Assembly: GCF_963678635.1 (NCBI RefSeq)
Contig: NC_087071.1
Location: forward strand, 46,794,889 to 46,858,888
Direction of reading: 5' to 3'
DNA from: Symsagittifera roscoffensis
Lineage: Eukaryota; Xenacoelomorpha; Acoela; Convolutidae
Length of the DNA: 64,000 nt
How positions within the stretch are numbered: position 1 is the first letter of the stretch; the number at the start of each line of letters is the position of its first letter. A program made the position numbers and the translations under genes. The notes under the pieces were generated by a model. The model saw only the letters and a list, made by a program, of their open reading frames with translations. It was not told the origin of the DNA and did no database searches. This document shows positions 1 through 10,878 of this stretch, piece after piece.

Positions 1-2284
1 GTTTTTTCAGACTTTCATTTGTGTGCTAGAATTTGAAAGACTTTAATATTTTTTTTATAAAATCATATTTTTTTCGTATGAACTTTGTGTCTGCTGAATG
101 ATTTTCTTTTTGTTGACTCTTTGTAAGTTTTGCTCCATTGCTAATTTAATAATCAAATGTATCGGATTTTTGTCTGGATTATTATTTCAAAACTTATTAT
201 TTTATCAATTTATATTGTTTTTTATTGTTTTTGTTGCATCGCAAGTTGTGCGGAGCTCCGCTTTGCGTCTGTGTTAACTTCTCGAACTGTCTGTTTTCTA
301 ATTATTACTTAAAATGCAGTCAAAATGTGAAGAGGAATCTTTTTCAAAAACAATGCCAATAACATTAGAAATCTTGTGAGACCTTTACTAATCTGAATGC
401 TTGTCTTGTAAAAAATTGGAACTTGGGCCAGCTAGCTTCGTAGCCACCTTTTTCGAAACAATTGTTTTCTTGGTGATCCGCAAAATTTGTATGAACGTCA
501 AATAGATTTCAAAATACCTAAAACAATATTATTCGCTCTCATATTTTCTTACGCTAGAGTTGCTACAAACTTTTGCCCAATTTTAAAATGTATTAAGAGC
601 TACCAGTTAAGTTATACTCGTTTTGTATTTCCGTGTCAGGTTAACAGAAAAAAATATATGCGTGAAGTTACAATCAGAGTTTTCTTTCCGGCTGAGGTTA
701 ACAGAAATTAATTTTGCGTGCAATTACAATCATGTTAGTGTATTTAGTTTTGTTTCAGTTGCTTGATAGTGCAATAAAAATAAAATGGTGCGGAAATATA
801 TATTTGACAGCCTGTGTATAATTGTGAAATATTGTAAATTGTAAATTATTGTTTGTTTCATGCTTTCATTTAGGTTACTTGAATTGAATCCATGTTTTCT
901 TTTTTTTTTAAATCATAGATCATCTCTTGCAGCTAGTGTAGATTAAAAAATCAGGCTCGTTGCTTGAGAATGAGATGCAACCTTTCCCACTCAAGAAAAT
1001 AGTAATAATTTCTGCGATTAGAAAGGGTATTGCAACCGGATATTAGACTAATTTCCCATATACAACCTGAAACAAGACTTTTCAGTTTGTTTTATCTCAG
1101 CTACCAAACTTACTGTTAGGTGTCAAGTTAAAATCTATGCCTTGCCGAATCCGACCAGGAACTGTTCTTTTTAGCAAAGTGTCGTAATTGTCACAATACA
1201 GACTCTCTTATTATGTAAGCATTTTTTCTTATAGTTCAAAATCTTGTATTTTTGATATTTTCCTGTGATGTTGCAGGTAATTAAGTTCACAAAGAGTTGA
1301 ACTTCTTTTTTGTAATTTTCTTCGGTTTCATTACAATTTACAGTAAGTTTCATAGACCTCTAAGCCAAAAGATCGAAGTGATAGTGTCATGTCTTAAATT
1401 TTCTGAGTTATGTTTTTATCTGAGTACAAGACGTAACAAGGATAGCCGGTTACTGTGTTAGTAGCACAGAATGTTCCGACTATAGTTTTTTTCAAAATTT
1501 GTGTAGTTTTTTTCTGGTTGGTGTGATAAAACGATCTGAAGTAAAAATCTAATTAGGGCATATTAGATAGAAATATGGTCAAACTGGACAAAAGTTTTTG
1601 TAAAAAATGACTTAAAAAAACTCAAATAGATAAAAAATTACTGAAGCTACAAAACTCCAAAAACTAGTTTTATTTGCTTAAAATTAAGTTTTAAGGTCTT
1701 AAGTTTGGCTTAATTCAGCTGCTCTCTTGCTTCTTTCGCTCGATATAAAACGAAAACTCTAAATTTTCTAACTGGTTTTTTCTCGACACTAGGAAACTTT
1801 TGGTTTATGTGGTTCCAATCACGACTGAAAGGGCTTTTATATGATATATCATTCAACCCAATCCGAGTATTACTGATTTAGTACCTGATTTTGCATGGAA
1901 AACAAAAAGCAAATAAAAACACCCGAATACAAAGTTTCTCCCCATATTCTCAATGGTCGGAACAGAAAGGCCTGCTTTCACCTTTTTGATGTAAAATTCT
2001 GTTGCTTTTCATGAGTCGATGAACTTCGTGATGATTTTTTTTTCAAGAAAAGTTGTAAAATGGGTGATATATTACAATAGGTGGCAGATTCAAGTTAAAT
2101 AGCAAGATCGATCTTTGTAATACTTCGAAAAGTTTGTATAATTTATTTCAGAGCCAAAAAGAAGTGTAATTTTGAATGTTCGAATGAAATTTCATCTGGC
2201 AGAGTAATGCATTACAAAAACTATCTTGGTGGCTTGACAATTGATTGAAAATGAAACGACTGTTGAGTTTAAGTCCGGAATGGC
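1..2284. other. AT-rich non-coding DNA
   Basis: Long A and T runs and only short random open frames are seen on both strands. No gene, RNA or mobile element could be supported here. A short sequence at 1466-1480 is shared with 3681-3695, inside the small ORF downstream, and may be a relic of a local duplication. Confidence 0.6.
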
Positions 2285-2580
2285 TTTCTTATACAGTTAT
2301 TTTGGATAAGGTACGCTGTCTGTTCATCACGCTATCTTATTTTCGGCCGGATAGATTCGTACAACTTCTTAGTCTGTTTAATACCGATCCTAATCTTACT
2401 CTTATTTTTGCTAGTCTCAATAGGTCTAGTATACTACTTTCGAAGTTAAATTTATTCTTCTCTGGCTGAAACTATAAATGGATCATGATTGGTTAATTCG
2501 AAGTATTTTACAGTCATAGTTATCAAGAATATAATTGGATTTATAAAATAGCTGTTTTGAACTGGTTCCAATATAAGGCA
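2285..2580. repeat. Diverged copy of the 411-bp dispersed repeat
   Basis: The core of this stretch (the CTATCTTATTTTCGGCCGGA block and the following 'cttcttagtct ... taccgatcctaatctta' run) matches the repeat seen four times between 40537 and 59624. Indels and substitutions are frequent. The repeat therefore also occurs outside the array and is an older dispersed element. The hairpin that marks the younger copies is not preserved here. Confidence 0.7.
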
Positions 2581-3305
2581 TAAGAGTTGTTCAAATTTAA
2601 TACACGCGCTTCTCAAATAGTTCTCAAATGTAAATTATATGTAACTACTCCAATAGTTCTCCAATGTTACCCTCTAATGTAACATATCACCGTAAAATGC
2701 TCTAATATCAACAGAAGTGCATTCATACTTATAAATGCGCATACGAGTCTCCTAAATATATGGATAGTTTTTGAGTTAAATTTAAGTTCAGTTGCTAGAA
2801 GGTAGGTAAAAAGCACTCTCCGATTAAGAAAGCCGAAATGATGAGTAAAAAAAGCGATCAATTTCTATCGAAAGTAAAATTTTTTAAGATTTCCCTGCGG
2901 AACTAAAACTTTTCTTAATAATCCAGTTTTCTCAAATTGAGTTAGTTTAATAAAAAAATGGCCAATTTTAATTTGCTCTCGAAATTCAAAGAGCTCGAAG
3001 ACCATACAGTTTTGTTCACACTTGGGAAGTTGAAGTTTCTTCAAAAAACAAGTCATTTTTTTCTCTTTTCTTGCGCTCGACTCTTTTCCAACTGTCTATT
3101 AGCTATGTTTTTGATTTATTCAAATGAGCTTATAACAATTATTAGTGCTTGCAAAGAGATGGTTTGTGCCTTATCTTAAAAAAAGAGTTTTTTGGAAGTT
3201 ATGAACTTTGTGTTTAAAAATTTAAAAACTGAGAAATAGTTCACTGGCTTATTGTTAGGGTAATCTATAGTACATGAAGCACCCTAGAAGCAAGCCAGTT
3301 TGATT
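2581..3305. other. AT-rich non-coding DNA
   Basis: No supported gene. Short overlapping open frames on both strands are what AT-rich sequence gives by chance. Confidence 0.5.
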
Positions 3306-3725
3306 TCAATGTAGCTTGAGTAAAATACATGTATTATGCTCTGAGGAGTTTTGTGCAAGCAAAAACGATCCTCCAACAGCGCAGATTACTCTTGTTTCGG
3401 GCATTGATCCGTCGTGTATTTTCTCTAACACGTCTCCGCTTTGCAGTGTGTTTAAGTCTATGCGATACATCTCGGAGTTCTTTTTCCGGTAGTCAGATAC
3501 GCAGAAAAGACCCTCTTGTAAATTTGCATTGCTTCCAATCCAAACTATATTTTGAACATTGTCCATTCCAATAAGTGTGATGTACTTTATTTGCCGTTCG
3601 TCTTCCATTTCTTTGGCTAAAATTACAAAAAAAATAACTATTATACACCAGCTCCAGAAGGAAGATAGCTGTGCAAGGTACACAGAATGTTCCGACCTCA
3701 GAAGTTTAAATTGAGAAGCTGCCAT
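3306..3725 (-). CDS. Unidentified small protein, possible host gene or exon
   Basis: An open frame of 139 residues starts at an ATG in a good animal context (ACCATGG). An upstream in-frame TTG at 3743 is not a likely start. Residues 1-25 are followed by a hydrophobic stretch rich in I, V and F (about residues 24-34), then a polar domain containing 'QNIVWIGSNANLQEG' and ending 'NTCILLKLH'. The hydrophobic stretch is encoded by a T-rich run flanked by GTATAA and TTTTAG, so it could be a very short unspliced intron, but 30 nt would be extreme. The family was not recognised. The protein looks more like real coding sequence than its neighbours because of its mixed composition and Trp/Cys content. 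It may be one exon of a larger gene or a relic. Confidence 0.35.
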   Translation of the reverse strand: MAASQFKLLRSEHSVYLAQLSSFWSWCIIVIFFVILAKEMEDERQIKYITLIGMDNVQNIVWIGSNANLQEGLFCVSDYRKKNSEMYRIDLNTLQSGDVLEKIHDGSMPETRVICAVGGSFLLAQNSSEHNTCILLKLH

Positions 3726-4499
3726 GGTATAGAAAAAGACCAAAGAACTTCAGTTATTTTTAAGAAATTTAAACCTTCTCAGAATTTTTTAAAATTTCAT
3801 TTGATGTTATTTCAAAGAGCAATCGAATTAGTTATAACACTGCCAAGGTTTAATAATTGTTTTTAAAAATCTACAAATTACGCCGTTAACCAACTTGGCT
3901 ATTAAAATCCAATTTACTTACAGCTTGTTTCATTTTGTTTCATAATGTTTTCAATTGACTTGTTCTGAACCGACTGCTTGTGATTATATCAAGAAGACCC
4001 AAAGTGTTAGCAAAATACCGCATAAAAATTTGAAGAAATAAGGTTCTTATCCTGTTATTGTCAGTTAAATAGATTTCTGAGAAGTCCCTAATAGATAAAA
4101 AAACATATGAGGAAACGTTAGAGGATTTGGCTGTTTTAATTAGTTTTTGAGGCACTTTCAAATTTGGTGATCATTTTCGGCGAAAACTTAAGCTTTTGTC
4201 AAAAACCATTGCCGATATTTATAAATGGAAAGACTGGCTGCTCTCTACCCTGTGCTTGTATATTCCCATAGTCTCTTTTTACCCTACTCCGTTTTTGAAA
4301 AATGCTCCATTTTTGAAACAATCATCGGGAACTTTGGCTGCAGAAACCGCTACGCCCTAAAATGTGTACAAATTAGTTATGGCCTCTTAAAATCGTTTTT
4401 TGATGTTTGAGACGTTTGTTTTATAAATTTTTTGACTTTCTTCGGATACTGCTCCCAAATCTTGGGTTAAGGGTTCAATTCAAATTATTGGTTGTAGGT
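3726..4499. other. Non-coding DNA with a degenerate repeat unit at its right end
   Basis: No gene is supported. From about 4320 the sequence matches the degenerate tandem repeat found again from 11090 on (for example 'accgctacgccctaaaatg' and 'gttatggcctc'). The LTR retrotransposon at 4505 interrupts such a unit. Confidence 0.55.
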
Positions 4500-4504
4500 C
4501 TCTA
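4500..4504. repeat. Target site duplication, left copy (CTCTA)
   Basis: CTCTA directly precedes the left LTR and is repeated directly after the right LTR at 11090-11094. Five bp fits integration by a gypsy-type integrase. Confidence 0.9.
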
Positions 4505-4716
4505 TGATAAAATGTTCCTTTGTTACGGTTAATTCTACTTAGTTACAAATAAGATATGTTTAAAAAGTGAATTAATCTCTAAGTTAAAACATTAAAAAAG
4601 TGAGCGGTCATTCTCTCCGTCGGAGAGAATGAAGATAGCAAGGTCAAATCAAGATTAACCAGTTAAGATACTTTAAAGTAATTAGTGAAATAAAACAAAT
4701 GGTAAGAATCACAACA
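4505..4716 (-). repeat. 3' LTR of the intact gypsy element
   Basis: Read on the minus strand it begins TGTTGTGATT and ends ATTTTATCA. It is 212 bp long and differs from the other LTR by one substitution. An 11-bp perfect inverted repeat with a single central base lies at 4609-4631 (arms CATTCTCTCCG). Confidence 0.95.
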
Positions 4717-4724
4717 TTCCCCTT
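4717..4724 (-). other. Polypurine tract
   Basis: On the minus strand AAGGGGAA lies directly before the TG of the 3' LTR, where a plus-strand primer of reverse transcription is expected. Confidence 0.75.
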
Positions 4725-5010
4725 AGTGGGAAAAAAATTTAAGTTACTACGCCATGATACCTAACATGTTATCAATCCCTTTTTCTCCCTCTCGAGAAGT
4801 CCGACAAAATGAAATTTTAAATACTGCACAGTATAACAAATGTCATTTTGATGCTCCAAAGGAATGACGAAATTATAGAGGATAATAAATTTCCTAAATT
4901 CGGCGGATTGTAATCCGTAGTTACAGCTAAGTAAGCACTAATTGCGCTTTAGACAAAATACTAGTACAGATTATAAATGACAAAATGTGAGTTTTAAAAT
5001 TTGATTAAGT

Positions 5011-8000
5011 TTAGCTGTCTCCTTCTATAAATTTTTCCAGCTCGGCGTTGAAAATTTCACTATCTAAGTCGATGTAATTTTCAAAACAGTGCACGGCATC
5101 TCTCAGAGAATCGTCAGTAGAGGCGATGGAGAATCGATCAGGAGATTGGGTGTAAGCTAGGTCCGGTGTACTGTCTTCCGGTAGTGTGTTGCAAATGTTG
5201 GTCTGATTATCCAAGGGATTCTCTCTGAAAGTTTGTGTGGGGGAGCTCGAGCTGTCATCCTCGTCCAGAAATATAGGGTTAATAGCGGAGCCTGGTTGGT
5301 TTTCTAGCTCATCTATAATATCTATGAAATATCGGTTACCATAGAATTTAGGGGGGCCAACATTTCGGCTTGAACGTCTTAAAATAAGTTCGTTACCGGT
5401 GGTATTAATTTCCTTAGGATGTCTATCCTCGCTGGTTCCAATTTCGTCTGAGGAGTCCTCTATTTCGAAAACTGGGAAATCGACCGGTTTTTCTCCCACC
5501 AATGGTTTTGTCCAATCCGAAGGAATGTTTGGCGGCTCCGTTGTCGTAGCCGTAGAAGGTTCTTCAGGTGGATGTGAGGTAGTTTGAAGTGCTGGTTTTA
5601 TACTAATTGGGCATTCCGCTGTGTCCGAGGGTTGAGATTGTTCGTCTAAAATCTCAGGTTTTATATTAGTTTGATATGTTTTAGGGTCTAATGATGAGGT
5701 AGGTTCTTTTTTAAAATTGTCGTTATCTGAAATGAAGCGTTTTCTTATCATTTCTCTACATGGGAAACCTCCCGCAATCCATTCCCAATCGCTAATGTCC
5801 GACGTATCCGACAAAATAAACATTGATTCGTCACCTGCTAGGTATCCAGTATTCGACGTCGAGGCTTTATTTTGGTTCTTCTTCGATTTGTTGGATTTTG
5901 AAGGCTGATTCGTTCCTCTAGATCTGGTGGTGACCGGGGTGAGCGACACTGTTTGTCTTCCTGACTTAGTGTCTGGTTTCCGCGTCTGTTGTGTCTTCGA
6001 TTTGTATGACTTTCTTGGACCTACTTGTAAATCATCGTTAGAGAAAAAAGGAAAGGAGATATTTCCTTTGAATGAACGAATTGTAGAAGATTTAGACTTT
6101 GGAATGGCGATGTCCGATTTTCTAATAATTTTTCCGTCGGATAATTCAACCGTGGATTTTGTTGAGTTTATTATTTTCTGACCTAGTTGTTTATAGAAGG
6201 GATTTCCGTTTATACTTCCGTTGGTTTTTCGTAGTAAATTACCTTTAAACGGACTGTTTAAGGCCACTCGAGAAGATGAAGGTTTTGAGGTTGTTGGAAG
6301 GTCTGAGTCGTAGCCTTTCTCCAGTGGTGACTGGTTCTTTTTCGGTACTAGAAGGTCTTTGTACCCGTCCTCTATCCGATCGTCAGCATTCCAGTCAAGG
6401 GCCCTTTCTCTGCTTAAGATCGACTTCCCTTTGTCTAAAAATCCACCGGATAATTTATTAGATGCCAATTGCTTCCAGATCGTGTTCGGTTTTCTATTAA
6501 AGTGTATTTCAAACGGTGAGCATTTTATTTTTGATTGGAAGGAAGATCGTAAATTCCAAATGATTTTCGAAATGGCAATTTGTAATGTAAGTTTTTGTTG
6601 TTCCAAAGACATTGCTAATAATTTGATTTTTACAGTATGAACAAGTTTTTCTACAAGACCGTTAGAACGATGATCCCCAACTGTACAAAATATTAATTTG
6701 ATATTAAGAGAATTGCAAAACAATTTAAAATCCTGACTAGTAAAACAGGATGCGTGGTCAACACGAATGGAATTAGGAATCCCATGGAGATAAAAATAAT
6801 CTTGAAGGAATTCAATTACCGTGTTTGATGACGTTGAAGAAGTAATTTTTGCTGATGGGAATTTTGAAAAACGATCTATACATAATAAGATGTATTTATT
6901 GTTTCCCCAGTTGTTATCTAATGGACCGGCAAAATCGAGGTTTAATTCCTCATTTGGTTCAAATAAAGTGGGGAGTTCGCTAATTTGTGTAGTTGGTATG
7001 ATGCTTTTTATATTCTTACCAGTTTGAGTGCATTGTGTGCAATTAATCCCGTGGAAATAAATTTGTCGGTTTATATGTGGCCACCAAATATATTGTGCCA
7101 GGTATTTCATACCGAATTGGCCAGGGTGTGATTCGTGTAGAGTTTTTAGAACGGCGTTTCTAAGTGTAAACGGAATAACCAATTTTCCATCCATATATAA
7201 TAGTCCGTCGGATTCATGGAGGTCTTTCGAAAATTGGTGTAAGTAACGGGAATTTGCGTTGATGTTTTCTACTTTTTCCTGTAAAGCTTTCACAATTGGG
7301 TTTAACATCTCGTCATCTTCCGTTAATAGAGCAACCAACTTTGCATTGAATAAAGTATTTAAATCCAAAGGTCTTTCAGGTAACTTGAGGTTTTCTCGAA
7401 ATTTGGTTACTAACTTTTTGTGCTCTGAGGAAATTTGGAAATCAATAGAGACCTGTATTCCGGAAGTGGAGGGATTTACTACAATTTGGTTATTCGACAT
7501 ATTTACACTATTTATAAGTTTGAAATCCGAAGGATTACTAATTAAGCTACTGTTGATAATTAAAAAATAAATAAAGGCTGAATTTGATAGAAGGATTTTA
7601 GTAGAATCTGTGCTTGAGAAATCCGAGGGAATACATTTAGAGTTACAAAATTCTGTTCTATAGTGTTTTTGATTGCAGATTGAGATGGAAGAATTGACGA
7701 AATTCAATGCTGTAATTATTACGTGATTTCGTAATTTCGTGTACTGGGAATTTTCCGAAATTGAATTAATTGAATTACGTAATGGATTTTCATTATCCAA
7801 AGGATTGAGTGCATTATATATTTTTTTGGTAGTTGCAACTACGAATTCTTCGTCGTAATGGGATGGGGAAATTGCTTTACCCGAAGGATTTCTTGAAATT
7901 AGATCGGTAAAACCCATATCTTTTCCCGCTAAATGTTTGATAGTAAAATTGAATGGTAGAAGACGATCTACCCATCTTGTCAATCGGCTATGGTACGTTT

Positions 8001-10878
8001 TATTTCCGTGATTAGGTGACAGAGCGGAAAGGAGAGCTTTGTGGTCGGTAATAATTTCAAATTCGGAACCGTAAAGATAATTTTTGTAATGTTCCACCGC
8101 CCATACAACTCCTAATAACTCTAATTCGTTTGTTGAATATTTGGATTCATGAGGATTTAAAAATCTTGAAGCAAATGACACTGTTTTCCAAACGTTTTCA
8201 TGGAGTTGTTCGAGGGATGCACCTAACCCATTGTGTGAAGCATCGGTTTTTACTCTCGTGGACTTTTTTACGTCGAAGTGTGTGTTTTCGGTAAGATTTA
8301 CTATTTCTGATTTAATCTTATCGAATGCTTTTGAGTGATCTTCATTCCAAAGGAAAATTGACTTCTTGTTTAAAAGAGGTCTAAGCGGGCTTCCGAGGGA
8401 TGCTAAATTTGGTACAAATTTAATGTACTGATTAGTTGACCCGAAGAATGATCTTAATTCTTTTAGATTCTTTGGAATTGGAATATCTTTGATTGCCTTG
8501 GTTTTATCGAATAATGGGGCGATTCCGGATTTCGATATTTTAAAACCGAGCCATTCAATTTCTTTTTGGAAGAATTTGCACTTCGACCATTTAACTGCGA
8601 AATTGTAAGTGTCTAACGTTGATAAAATTTTGTAAACGATTTTCTTGTGATCGTTAAAACTTCCTTTGGAAGCGACTAATATATCGTCGAGGTAGCAATT
8701 TGTAAAAGGAATGTTTCCCAAAGTTGAGTCCATGACTCTCTGAAACTCGTTTGGCATATCGCCGAGTCCGTAAAAACCCGTTAAAAATTGATAAGTGCCT
8801 GTTATATCTCCGCCGACTAGACTAAAGTTGCATTGGCTGCTAGTAAAATTGTCCAGTGCGAGTTGACTATATGCGTTCTTTAGGTCTAGGTTTGTAAACC
8901 ATACTTCTCCGGCAGAATTGTCCGAAATTTGAGCCGCCACGTTATCAACTAATTCGTGTATATTAGGCATCTGATATTTGTTCTTGTATATTTGTTTGTT
9001 GATGAATTTTGAATCAAGGGCTAGCTTTATCGATTTGTCTTTTTTACAAGTAATAACTATCGGACTAATAAATCTGTCCTCGTCACAGTTTTCTAATTTT
9101 TTGATGTGTCCTTCGGATTTAAGCCTGTATAATTCTGTTTTTACTGAGTCTAGTAAGTGTAAAGGGACCCTCCTGCCTTTTAGTTGAATTGGCTTTAATG
9201 GTTCATGAAAATGTGTTATTTTTGTTTGATTCTTTATTTTTCCAATCCGAAGGAATAGTTGTTTGAAGGTTTTTCCAATCATTTCTATTTCATTATCTAT
9301 GTCAAGTGAAATAACGGAATTGATAAACTTACAAGTTCTCTTGTTGGTGGTTGTTGCGTATTGTTTTTGTGAAACTTCGATTCCGACTTTTGGTAAATTG
9401 TCATTTCCCAAGATGTTTCTTTCATGACCTTGAGTAGGAAAGAAGTGGCATTCCTTGTGGGACCATCCATTTGAGAAAATTGGGACAATTACTTTTCCAG
9501 TGATATTTATTGCATTGTTAGTAAATCCACAATAGAGATCCTTGGTAGCTTTATCCACTGGATATATTTTCACGTAGGGGTCTCGTAGTCTCAACTCGTG
9601 TAACACATTCTGTTTAAGGAAGCTTACAGGGCTTGCTGAATCCACCTGTATGTTCAGAATTACTTGGTTTTCATTTCCTAGGCCGATATTTAGTAGTTTC
9701 TTCATCTCCTTTCCTTGATCATCGTAAATAGTTGTTACGTTTAATACTGAGTAATCGTCGTTATCACTTTGTCCAGACTCTGACCATGCATTTATTACTC
9801 CACAGCATTCTCTATTAGCGTGGTCAATATGTACATCTGGTTGTTCCGAAGGATAATGATGATCCGTATTATTTACAATTTGGCTATCCACAATATTTAC
9901 ATTTTTACGGCGTGATTTACAAAGTCTAGTAAAATGTCCTCGATATTTACAAGTCGTACATGTTGTATCTTTAGCCGGGCAAACCGCTAGATGTCCTTTT
10001 GTAAAACTTCCGCCGCATTTCATACATGTGTTGTTTCTTTCAATGTTTAGGGTGGGTTCTCTTTTTACATTAAAATGATTAAAAGATTTGTTGGAAGAAT
10101 ATCCGCTGGATTTAAAAGTACTCGTCATCTTTATGTGGTTTGTAATTCCTTTTTCATCAATCAGGGCTACGTTTAAGGCTTCAAGTGGTGGTAATGTTTC
10201 CGTGAGAAGTTTCCGTTGGATATCTGAATTCTTCATGTTATTAATAAAAATATCTCTAATCCATTCATCTTCTCCTGTGGGAATGTTACATCGTTTTGCC
10301 TTTTCAGCCAGTGCACCCCAGAATTGTTCTAATGATTCTCTGTCCCTCTGTTTTCTGTTTAAGAGTTTGTGTCTTTCGAAGGTTATGTTTGTTTTTCTCA
10401 CAAAAGCTGTGGACAAATTGTCCCAAAATTCTTTGAAAGAAATTTGTAGAACTTTGACTCTTGTGAACTTCTGGCCGAATATTTTCTTTCCTTCGTTTCC
10501 AAGGGCTAGATAAAGTATGGATCTTAGTTTTTTGTCCGCCTCTTCCAGTCTCATACCGTTGAATTTCTTGGTTTCTAACTTTATTGAGGCCATTTCTTCA
10601 TCATCGAATCTCTTTTGTTCTTGGATATTCCTCTCGATGCGTGATGTTTTTTGAGCGTTGGATTCGTTTTCCGGCGGGTTTTCCAATGTTGGGGGAGGTG
10701 GGTGATATCGTTCCGTTGGATTCAAGAGATTTTCGATGTCGATATTCTCTTTTGCGATTATCGCTAGCTGGAATAGATCGCTCCACTCTTCCCAAGGAAT
10801 TGGTGGGTCCACTGTGTGGTTCTGCCAAAATGAAGGTATACCTCTCACGTTTGATTCGTTGCTGTTTGACTGCGCCAT
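5011..10878 (-). CDS. gag-pol: Gag-Pol polyprotein of the intact gypsy element
   Basis: One frame of 1955 residues. The gag region is followed by a zinc-binding pair near residues 285-320; the second is a perfect CX2CX4HX4C knuckle from C307. The aspartic protease has its active site at D413 as Asp-Ser-Ala rather than the usual D-T/S-G. RT carries YLDD at 729-732 and RNase H has D879. The integrase has the zinc motif from H1248 (HX3H...CX2C) and a catalytic triad D1315, D1374 and E1410, the last two 35 residues apart. After the integrase about 480 residues are low-complexity, rich in S, P, K and D/E, with no membrane segment, so there is no envelope gene. No gag/pol frameshift is needed. The ATG at 10878 is chosen because it is the first in frame; it overlaps the LTR end. 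Pol enzymes act in cytoplasmic particles, the integrase in the nucleus. Confidence 0.95.
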   Translation of the reverse strand: MAQSNSNESNVRGIPSFWQNHTVDPPIPWEEWSDLFQLAIIAKENIDIENLLNPTERYHPPPPTLENPPENESNAQKTSRIERNIQEQKRFDDEEMASIKLETKKFNGMRLEEADKKLRSILYLALGNEGKKIFGQKFTRVKVLQISFKEFWDNLSTAFVRKTNITFERHKLLNRKQRDRESLEQFWGALAEKAKRCNIPTGEDEWIRDIFINNMKNSDIQRKLLTETLPPLEALNVALIDEKGITNHIKMTSTFKSSGYSSNKSFNHFNVKREPTLNIERNNTCMKCGGSFTKGHLAVCPAKDTTCTTCKYRGHFTRLCKSRRKNVNIVDSQIVNNTDHHYPSEQPDVHIDHANRECCGVINAWSESGQSDNDDYSVLNVTTIYDDQGKEMKKLLNIGLGNENQVILNIQVDSASPVSFLKQNVLHELRLRDPYVKIYPVDKATKDLYCGFTNNAINITGKVIVPIFSNGWSHKECHFFPTQGHERNILGNDNLPKVGIEVSQKQYATTTNKRTCKFINSVISLDIDNEIEMIGKTFKQLFLRIGKIKNQTKITHFHEPLKPIQLKGRRVPLHLLDSVKTELYRLKSEGHIKKLENCDEDRFISPIVITCKKDKSIKLALDSKFINKQIYKNKYQMPNIHELVDNVAAQISDNSAGEVWFTNLDLKNAYSQLALDNFTSSQCNFSLVGGDITGTYQFLTGFYGLGDMPNEFQRVMDSTLGNIPFTNCYLDDILVASKGSFNDHKKIVYKILSTLDTYNFAVKWSKCKFFQKEIEWLGFKISKSGIAPLFDKTKAIKDIPIPKNLKELRSFFGSTNQYIKFVPNLASLGSPLRPLLNKKSIFLWNEDHSKAFDKIKSEIVNLTENTHFDVKKSTRVKTDASHNGLGASLEQLHENVWKTVSFASRFLNPHESKYSTNELELLGVVWAVEHYKNYLYGSEFEIITDHKALLSALSPNHGNKTYHSRLTRWVDRLLPFNFTIKHLAGKDMGFTDLISRNPSGKAISPSHYDEEFVVATTKKIYNALNPLDNENPLRNSINSISENSQYTKLRNHVIITALNFVNSSISICNQKHYRTEFCNSKCIPSDFSSTDSTKILLSNSAFIYFLIINSSLISNPSDFKLINSVNMSNNQIVVNPSTSGIQVSIDFQISSEHKKLVTKFRENLKLPERPLDLNTLFNAKLVALLTEDDEMLNPIVKALQEKVENINANSRYLHQFSKDLHESDGLLYMDGKLVIPFTLRNAVLKTLHESHPGQFGMKYLAQYIWWPHINRQIYFHGINCTQCTQTGKNIKSIIPTTQISELPTLFEPNEELNLDFAGPLDNNWGNNKYILLCIDRFSKFPSAKITSSTSSNTVIEFLQDYFYLHGIPNSIRVDHASCFTSQDFKLFCNSLNIKLIFCTVGDHRSNGLVEKLVHTVKIKLLAMSLEQQKLTLQIAISKIIWNLRSSFQSKIKCSPFEIHFNRKPNTIWKQLASNKLSGGFLDKGKSILSRERALDWNADDRIEDGYKDLLVPKKNQSPLEKGYDSDLPTTSKPSSSRVALNSPFKGNLLRKTNGSINGNPFYKQLGQKIINSTKSTVELSDGKIIRKSDIAIPKSKSSTIRSFKGNISFPFFSNDDLQVGPRKSYKSKTQQTRKPDTKSGRQTVSLTPVTTRSRGTNQPSKSNKSKKNQNKASTSNTGYLAGDESMFILSDTSDISDWEWIAGGFPCREMIRKRFISDNDNFKKEPTSSLDPKTYQTNIKPEILDEQSQPSDTAECPISIKPALQTTSHPPEEPSTATTTEPPNIPSDWTKPLVGEKPVDFPVFEIEDSSDEIGTSEDRHPKEINTTGNELILRRSSRNVGPPKFYGNRYFIDIIDELENQPGSAINPIFLDEDDSSSSPTQTFRENPLDNQTNICNTLPEDSTPDLAYTQSPDRFSIASTDDSLRDAVHCFENYIDLDSEIFNAELEKFIEGDS
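10861..10877 (-). promoter_or_regulatory. Primer-binding site overlapping the gag start
   Basis: Directly after the LTR end the minus strand reads TGGCGCAGTC. It starts with TGG, as expected for pairing to a tRNA 3' CCA. A TGGCGCAGTC-type site is, as I recall, used by several insect gypsy elements (tRNA-Ser). The same 10 bases are codons 1-4 (M-A-Q-S), so the site is translated. Confidence 0.75.

Noticed and set aside
3595-3660. A 30-nt intron in the small ORF
   Set aside because: The boundaries (GTATAA...TTTTAG) keep the frame, but such a short intron is improbable in an animal; left as an open question in the feature.
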